Below, piece by piece: positions 6,314 to 10,583 of a DNA stretch of 10,583 nt (position 1 is its first letter; each line of letters starts with the position of its first letter). The DNA is taken from NCBI GenBank assembly GCA_049509675.1, contig JBEKZQ010000210.1, positions 1-10,583 of the forward strand, written 5' to 3'. The notes below the pieces were generated by a model, which was given only the letters and a program-made list of their open reading frames with translations, was not told where the DNA came from and ran no database searches. Source of the stretch: JBEKZQ01 sp049509675. GTDB taxonomy: Bacteria > Planctomycetota > Planctomycetia > Pirellulales > Thermoguttaceae. A program made the translations under genes and the position numbers.

Positions 6314-6355
6314 TCCCCTTCTCTCTCACGGGAGATTGACAGGGGTGAGAGGAAG
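6314..6355 (+). repeat. GGGGTGAGAGG-type dispersed repeat and hairpin after argJ
   Basis: The left arm cttctctctcac (6318-6329) pairs with gtgagaggaag (6345-6355) with one bulged base, just after the argJ stop at 6311. The right part, aggggtgagagg, matches the same repeat family as at 1434 and 5055. It could end or stabilise the argJ transcript, but there is no U-run, so a terminator role is only a possibility. Confidence 0.45.
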
Positions 6356-6458
6356 AATTGCCGACTGGGCTGGCGTCGGGTGCGCTTGCCAGTGCTCCCT
6401 CCTGCCGGTCCTTGCGCGTTGAACCGCCGCCAACTTCGTCCTCATCACGCCCGCAACT

Positions 6459-6480
6459 TAGCACGGGCAAGCCTGTGGCA
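6459..6480. repeat. Short palindromic repeat between convergent genes
   Basis: CACGGG (6462-6467) pairs with CCTGTG (6472-6477), one pair being G-U, around the tetraloop CAAG. The surrounding text (tagcacgggcaagc, then ctgtggca) looks like a short palindrome that I recall as frequent between genes in Pirellulales-type genomes; that recollection is unverified. Its place between argJ and the convergent gene ending at 6502 fits a bidirectional terminator-like or REP-like element. Confidence 0.4.
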
Positions 6481-6501
6481 CCCAGCCTTCGGCCCAAAGA
6501 G

Positions 6502-8883
6502 CTACTGGAACACGTCCGCGCCGCCTGCGAGATACAGGTCTAAGGGTGACGGGCCGCGGACCAGAACGTCCCGGCCGCCATTGAAATGGACCACGCTGCC
6601 GACCTGCAGCGGGTACTGCGGGACGCTGGTGGAGGAGACAAACGACCGCCGCAAGAGCATCTTCGTCCTGGTGACGTGCGGCGGCGCAAGCCAGGTGTCC
6701 AACAGTTGCATGAGGGCCTGGTCGTTGGCGTCGTAGGTGGTCGTCCCGCCGACAAGAATGGTCGGACCGGTGCCCGCGCGAAGGGTGGCGGTGCCCAGTC
6801 CGCCGATCAAGATGCTCTTGCCGGTGCCGCCGACGAGCGTATCCTGGCCGCCGCCTCCCACCAACACGCTGTTGCCGCTGCAGGCGTACAAGGTATCGGT
6901 TCCGGTGGCGCCGCCGAAGAGGAGGTCCTGGCCGGGCCCGCCGAAGATGGAATCGCCCGCACCGTTCCCGGTCAGGATGTCGGCATAATTCGTGCCCATC
7001 AGTTTCTTGATCACGCCGTTGATCGCCAGCGTGTGCGAAGCCCAGGGGGCAATGGGCTGGGCCTGGCCGTTGTCTTTGGAAAGATCGACGACGACGCCCA
7101 CCCCGCCGGTGATCTTGGAAAAGTCCAGCGTGTCGTTCCCGCCGGCGGTGACCACGACGTTGGTATTGGGGCTGGTGAGTTGGTACGTGTTGACCCCGGC
7201 GCCGCCTTGCAGGTCGAGTTCGGTAGCGAGGGGGTAAAACGTGCCCGAGGAGCCACCGAGTGTTTCGCCAGGCACGGCGTAACTGATGGGAAGGCCGTTG
7301 GCGACGACCTTGTTGCCGCCCACGATAAACGTGTTGGCGCCGCTGCCGCCCAGTACGGTCAATACGGCGTTGAAGTTCTTGGTGACAATGTTGCCCCCCG
7401 GGGTATCAGTGAAGCTGATGCCGCCGGGCACGTTGAATACGCCGCCGGCGGAAAAGTCGATCACCAGGTTGTTCGGATCGGAGTCCGACGGGCGGATGGT
7501 CAGCGAATGGAGCACGGTGAACGGCTCGCTGAAGACCATTGAGTCGCCGCTGTCGGGAAAATCGTAGAACAACTCGAAACGGCTGCCGTCGCGCTGGGCG
7601 GTCAGCCGGTTCGTGCCTCCCGTGCCGCTGGGCAATGCGAAAATCGGGTCCACCGAGTCCAGGTACAGGGGGACCGAGAACGTGTCCAGCGCCGCGGTCC
7701 CGCCGCTGAGCGTGGCGGTGATCGTGATGGTATGGATTCCCAGCAGCGAATTCTTGGGCGTGACCGTGGCCTGATTGCCGCTGACGGTGATGGGGATATC
7801 CGTGCTGTCGTCGGCCGTGGCCGTGTAGGTCACCGTCTGGCCGGGCACCGTGGTGGCCGGAATGGTGAACGTAATCGGCTTGTTGGTCATGGTTTCCACC
7901 GACGTGAGTGCGAGCGGATAACTGGGGAACGTGACGGACCCGGAGACGACCGGCGCCGTGTAGGCCGTGTCTGGCGTTACGGCGGCGCCGCCCACCGTCA
8001 CTTGAAACGTCTCCGAGGCTGTGTTCATGCCGTCGGTAATGGTCACGGTAACATTGGCCGTCGCGCCTTGCGTGGCCCCGTCCGGCACTTTGAGCATCAA
8101 CACGTCGGTCTGCGGGTCGCTGACGATCTGGACCGAATTGATGACCACCGGCGTTACGGGCTGCGACGACTCCGGCGATCCGCCCACGTCCTGGTTTTGC
8201 ACGGGCACTTGCTCGATCGCCTGCCGCACGCTTTCGCCCTGCGTCAGGTCGCCGAAGATCGTGTAATTGAAGTCCAGGATCTGCTCCCTCGTAGTGACCG
8301 TGTTGCTGGTAATGAAGAAGTCAGAATCGTTCGTGCCGTTGCCGTTGGAATCCAAGCCCGCGTTGGCCATTGCCAAGATGCCCCCACTCGTGAAACGCAG
8401 ATCCTGGCTGAACTCGTTGGCGAATGCCACGCCCGAGTTCTTATATCCGGGTTGCATCATGAAGCCCTGGAAGACGCGGAAGAAATCCTGCGGCTGGCTG
8501 TACGCGCCCTGCTGCGCCAATTGGATGATCCGCCCGGTGGTGAATGGCGCCAGGTTCTCCAGCAGTTGGAACTCCATCGTGCCGAAGTTCTGCACGCTCA
8601 TCTGCAAACTGCGATTGGTCTGCGGCGTGAGGGTGGGCTGGACCACCGCGGTGTTGCTGCTGCTGACGGAGAACTTGAGGTTGCTATCGCCGTTCTCGGC
8701 GTGCAGCCCCAACAGCAGGGGGGCGCCGGGCGACACGGTAGCCGGCGTGGTGGTCGACAAGGTGACGTCATTGCTGACGATTGGGTCCAGCGCAAGTCCG
8801 GAAAGCACCCAACGCTGTTCCAAGGTCTCGAAACCGGCCCGCCGCGACGGCGCGGACTTGCGGCAAGAACGACGCTTTCTCAT
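6502..8883 (-). CDS. Secreted-type protein with cyclophilin peptidyl-prolyl isomerase domain and RTX-like C-terminal repeats
   Basis: A 793-residue protein, probably exported and placed at the cell surface or outside. Residues 1-17 are strongly basic, followed by FETLEQRWVLS (18-28), the planctomycetal LEPR-type N-terminus; there is no ordinary hydrophobic signal peptide. Residues about 95-255 are a cyclophilin domain: FFRVFQGFMMQ (134-144) keeps the equivalents of human CypA Arg55 (R136), Phe60 (F141) and Gln63 (Q144), and MANAG, DFFIT and ILDFNYTIFGDL follow. The Trp121 and Gln111 equivalents are changed to Ile and Asp. Residues 255-300 and 310-410 look like Ig/cadherin-like beta domains. 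Residues 505-715 hold Gly/Asp-rich repeats. The end (from 716, YDANDQALMQLLDTWL) is a non-repetitive cap. AGGA just before the ATG may be the ribosome binding site. It follows pgi on the same strand after 199 bases. The substrate of the isomerase is unknown. Confidence 0.9.
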   Translation of the reverse strand: MRKRRSCRKSAPSRRAGFETLEQRWVLSGLALDPIVSNDVTLSTTTPATVSPGAPLLLGLHAENGDSNLKFSVSSSNTAVVQPTLTPQTNRSLQMSVQNFGTMEFQLLENLAPFTTGRIIQLAQQGAYSQPQDFFRVFQGFMMQPGYKNSGVAFANEFSQDLRFTSGGILAMANAGLDSNGNGTNDSDFFITSNTVTTREQILDFNYTIFGDLTQGESVRQAIEQVPVQNQDVGGSPESSQPVTPVVINSVQIVSDPQTDVLMLKVPDGATQGATANVTVTITDGMNTASETFQVTVGGAAVTPDTAYTAPVVSGSVTFPSYPLALTSVETMTNKPITFTIPATTVPGQTVTYTATADDSTDIPITVSGNQATVTPKNSLLGIHTITITATLSGGTAALDTFSVPLYLDSVDPIFALPSGTGGTNRLTAQRDGSRFELFYDFPDSGDSMVFSEPFTVLHSLTIRPSDSDPNNLVIDFSAGGVFNVPGGISFTDTPGGNIVTKNFNAVLTVLGGSGANTFIVGGNKVVANGLPISYAVPGETLGGSSGTFYPLATELDLQGGAGVNTYQLTSPNTNVVVTAGGNDTLDFSKITGGVGVVVDLSKDNGQAQPIAPWASHTLAINGVIKKLMGTNYADILTGNGAGDSIFGGPGQDLLFGGATGTDTLYACSGNSVLVGGGGQDTLVGGTGKSILIGGLGTATLRAGTGPTILVGGTTTYDANDQALMQLLDTWLAPPHVTRTKMLLRRSFVSSTSVPQYPLQVGSVVHFNGGRDVLVRGPSPLDLYLAGGADVFQ
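6739..6996 (-). repeat. RTX-like nonapeptide repeats within the cyclophilin protein
   Basis: Encodes residues about 630-715. The calcium-binding GGxGxDxLx pattern is met by GGPGQDLLFGG and GGGGQDTLVGG and partly by GNGAGDSIFGG. Later units lose the Asp (GGTGKSILIGG, GGLGTATLRAG, AGTGPTILVGG). The DNA is correspondingly repetitive. Calcium binding is plausible for the first units only. Confidence 0.7.
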
Positions 8884-8952
8884 GTTCCTACTCGACAGAA
8901 AAGGGCTGTACCGACAGCGATCGTGAAAGACGCGAATGCGCCAGTACGCTCT

Positions 8953-8958
8953 ATTGTA
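8953..8958 (-). promoter_or_regulatory. Possible -10 element for the cyclophilin gene
   Basis: The minus strand reads TACAAT about 70 bases before the ATG at 8883, a five-of-six match to TATAAT. At a spacing of 17 the upstream hexamer is TGGCGA, a poor -35, so support is weak. It would allow expression independent of the upstream isomerase gene. Confidence 0.2.
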
Positions 8959-9082
8959 ACCGCAAAGGGGAGCCTTCGCCAGAAACGGACGAAAATGGCG
9001 CCGGACACCGCGGCCCGCGGCTTCCGATAATGCCGGCAGTACCAGACGTGACGGTCGGTAGGGGGGAGCGGCTGATGATCCC

Positions 9083-10583
9083 CTACCCGCCAGCGGCCAA
9101 TCTCCGCTGGTAACGGATCAGGTTGTTCGTGGACGTATCGTGGGTCAGATGCGGTTCCGCGGGGCTTTCCAGTTCCGGAATGATCCGTTGGGCCAGGGCC
9201 TTGCCGAGTTCGACCCCCCACTGGTCGAAGGAGTCGATGTTCCAAATGACCCCCTGCGTGAAGACGCTGTGCTCGTAGAGCGCGACCAGCTTGCCGAGCG
9301 TTTCCGGCGTAAGCCGCGCGGCCAGGATCATGTTCGAGGGACGATTGCCCTCGAACACGCGATGGGGCACGAGCCCGTCGGCCGTGCCCTCGGCTTTCAC
9401 CTCCTCCGCCGTCTTGCCAAAGGCCAGCGCCTCGGCCTGAGCCAGGACGTTGGCCAGGAGCATGGCGTGGTGGCGTCCCAGGGGATGCAGCGATTGGGCC
9501 ATGGCGATGAAGTCGCAGGCGATCATCTGCGTCCCCTGATGAATCAATTGGTAGAACGAATGCTGCCCGTTGGTGCCGGGCTCTCCCCAGTAGACGGGGC
9601 CGGTCTGGTAATCGACGACCGCCCCATCCAACCTGACGTGTTTGCCGTTGCTTTCCATCGTCAACTGCTGAAGATAGGCGGGAAACCGCTTCAAGTACTG
9701 GTCGTATGGCAAAACCGCCACCGTCCGAAAGCCGAGGAAGTCGACGTACCACACGGTCAGCAATCCCAAAAGCACCGGCAGGTTGCTCTCCAGCGGCGCG
9801 GTGCGGAAATGCTCGTCCATCTGCTGGAAACCCTGCAACAGGGCGCGGAAGTTCTCCACTCCGATGGCCAACATCGTCGACAGCCCGATCGCCGAGTCCA
9901 TCGAATACCGCCCGCCAACCCAATCCCAGAACTCGAACATGTTCGCCGTATCGATCTTGAACTTGCGCACCTCGTCGGTATTGGTGGAAACGGCCGCGAA
10001 ATGCCGGGCGATGGCCGCTTCATCGCCTCCCAAGCCGTCCAACAGCCAGGCCCGGGCGGTGCGCGCGTTGGTCATCGTCTCCAGCGTGGTAAACGTCTTG
10101 GAAGCGACGATGAACAAGGTCTCGGCGGGGTCCAGATCGCGGGTCGCCTCGGCGATGTCGGTGCCGTCGACGTTGGAGACGAAGCGGAAGGTGCGATCGC
10201 GGTCGCTATAGTACTTCAGGGCCTCGTAGGCCATCACCGGCCCGAGGTCCGAGCCGCCGATGCCGATGTTCACCACGTTGCGAATCGGCTTGCCCGTGTG
10301 GCCTTTCCAAGAACCACTGCGGACGCGATGGCAGAAATCGGCCATTTTATCCAGTACGGCATGGACCTGCGGCACGACGTCCACGCCGTCGACCTTGACG
10401 CACCAATCGCGGGGCGCACGCAGAGCCACGTGCAGCACGGCCCGATTCTCGGTGACGTTGATCTTCTCGCCCCGGAACATGGCGTCGATCTTCGCCGGCA
10501 AATTCGCTTGCCGGGCCAGTTCCACCAACAGCCGCAGCGTCTCGTCCGTGACGCGATTCTTCGAATAGTCCAGGAAGATGCCC
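9083..10583 (-). CDS. pgi: Glucose-6-phosphate isomerase (5' end beyond the right edge)
   Basis: Interconverts glucose 6-phosphate and fructose 6-phosphate in glycolysis and gluconeogenesis; cytoplasmic. 499 codons plus the stop are visible. The frame is already open at the edge with DYSKNRVTDETLRLL, a block near residue 50 of full-length enzymes of about 550 residues, so only the N-terminus is missing. Landmarks in order are GEKINVTENRAVLHVALR, VNIGIGGSDLGP (phosphate binding), SKTFTTLET, the family signature VGGRYSMDSAIG, EPGTNGQHSFYQLIHQGT with the catalytic Glu (visible residue 334), SLHPL with the ring-opening His (366), and FDQWGVELGK with the catalytic Lys near the C-terminus. An internal TTG at 10528 is not the start, because conserved sequence continues upstream of it. 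The gene lies upstream of the cyclophilin gene on the same strand; I see no functional link. No clear terminator follows. Confidence 0.97.
   Translation of the reverse strand, partial: GIFLDYSKNRVTDETLRLLVELARQANLPAKIDAMFRGEKINVTENRAVLHVALRAPRDWCVKVDGVDVVPQVHAVLDKMADFCHRVRSGSWKGHTGKPIRNVVNIGIGGSDLGPVMAYEALKYYSDRDRTFRFVSNVDGTDIAEATRDLDPAETLFIVASKTFTTLETMTNARTARAWLLDGLGGDEAAIARHFAAVSTNTDEVRKFKIDTANMFEFWDWVGGRYSMDSAIGLSTMLAIGVENFRALLQGFQQMDEHFRTAPLESNLPVLLGLLTVWYVDFLGFRTVAVLPYDQYLKRFPAYLQQLTMESNGKHVRLDGAVVDYQTGPVYWGEPGTNGQHSFYQLIHQGTQMIACDFIAMAQSLHPLGRHHAMLLANVLAQAEALAFGKTAEEVKAEGTADGLVPHRVFEGNRPSNMILAARLTPETLGKLVALYEHSVFTQGVIWNIDSFDQWGVELGKALAQRIIPELESPAEPHLTHDTSTNNLIRYQRRLAAGG

Noticed and set aside
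4998..6497. 499-codon minus-strand frame opposite argJ
   Set aside because: It is a codon-bias shadow of argJ and extends into repeat-containing intergenic DNA.
5258..6736. 492-codon plus-strand frame overlapping argJ in another phase
   Set aside because: Arg/Gly-rich translation with no motif; argJ explains the region.
7732..9030. 432-codon plus-strand frame opposite the cyclophilin gene
   Set aside because: The minus-strand frame has a start, a LEPR motif, a cyclophilin domain and repeats; the plus frame is His/Arg-rich shadow sequence.
9000..9030. GC-rich palindromic text (ccgcgg twice) after pgi as a terminator
   Set aside because: The repeat is nearly self-complementary but gives no clean stem-loop followed by a U-tract in the pgi direction.

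Overview
This G+C-rich window reads as a chromosomal segment of a planctomycete, probably of the Pirellulales type. The main support is a large secreted-type protein with an N-terminal FExLExRxxLS motif (the planctomycetal 'LEPR' N-terminus), a cyclophilin domain and a C-terminal tail of RTX-like glycine/aspartate repeats. Weaker support comes from mostly poor Shine-Dalgarno sequences, a cobA gene that runs into a hemD domain, and short dispersed non-coding repeats. The assignment is inferred from protein style, not from a marker gene.

Layout. Positions 1-2001 are on the minus strand. Read in transcription order they hold a conserved-looking hypothetical gene (2001-1519), a small GxxExxY-family PD-(D/E)XK-like gene (1323-934) inside a pair of near-perfect inverted repeats (892-1370), and a siroheme/corrin methyltransferase gene running off the left edge into a uroporphyrinogen-III synthase domain (809-1). 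A divergent intergenic region of 249 bases (2002-2250) carries a striking inverted array of a GGGATTA heptamer and a good sigma70-like promoter.

Positions 2251-6311 are a plus-strand amino-acid biosynthesis cluster: ilvB (acetolactate synthase catalytic subunit), argC and argJ. ilvB and argC are tightly coupled; argJ follows after 82 bases that hold a small hairpin. ArgC makes N-acetylglutamate semialdehyde, and ArgJ later recycles the acetyl group from N-acetylornithine to glutamate. IlvB starts branched-chain amino-acid synthesis. Neither ilvN (regulatory subunit) nor argB (the kinase between ArgJ and ArgC) is present in the window.

Positions 6502-10583 are on the minus strand and convergent with argJ. 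They hold the secreted cyclophilin/RTX-like protein (8883-6502) and, upstream of it, the gene for glucose-6-phosphate isomerase, which enters from the right edge and ends at 9083. The 190-base convergent gap (6312-6501) contains two small dispersed repeat or hairpin sequences that may serve as terminators.

No gene-free stretch exceeds 300 bases. I see no tRNA, rRNA, CRISPR array or classical insertion sequence. Most of the window is ordinary metabolism. The parts that deserve a second look are the inverted-repeat-bounded GxxExxY cassette, the heptamer hairpin in front of ilvB, and the secreted cyclophilin/RTX-like fusion.
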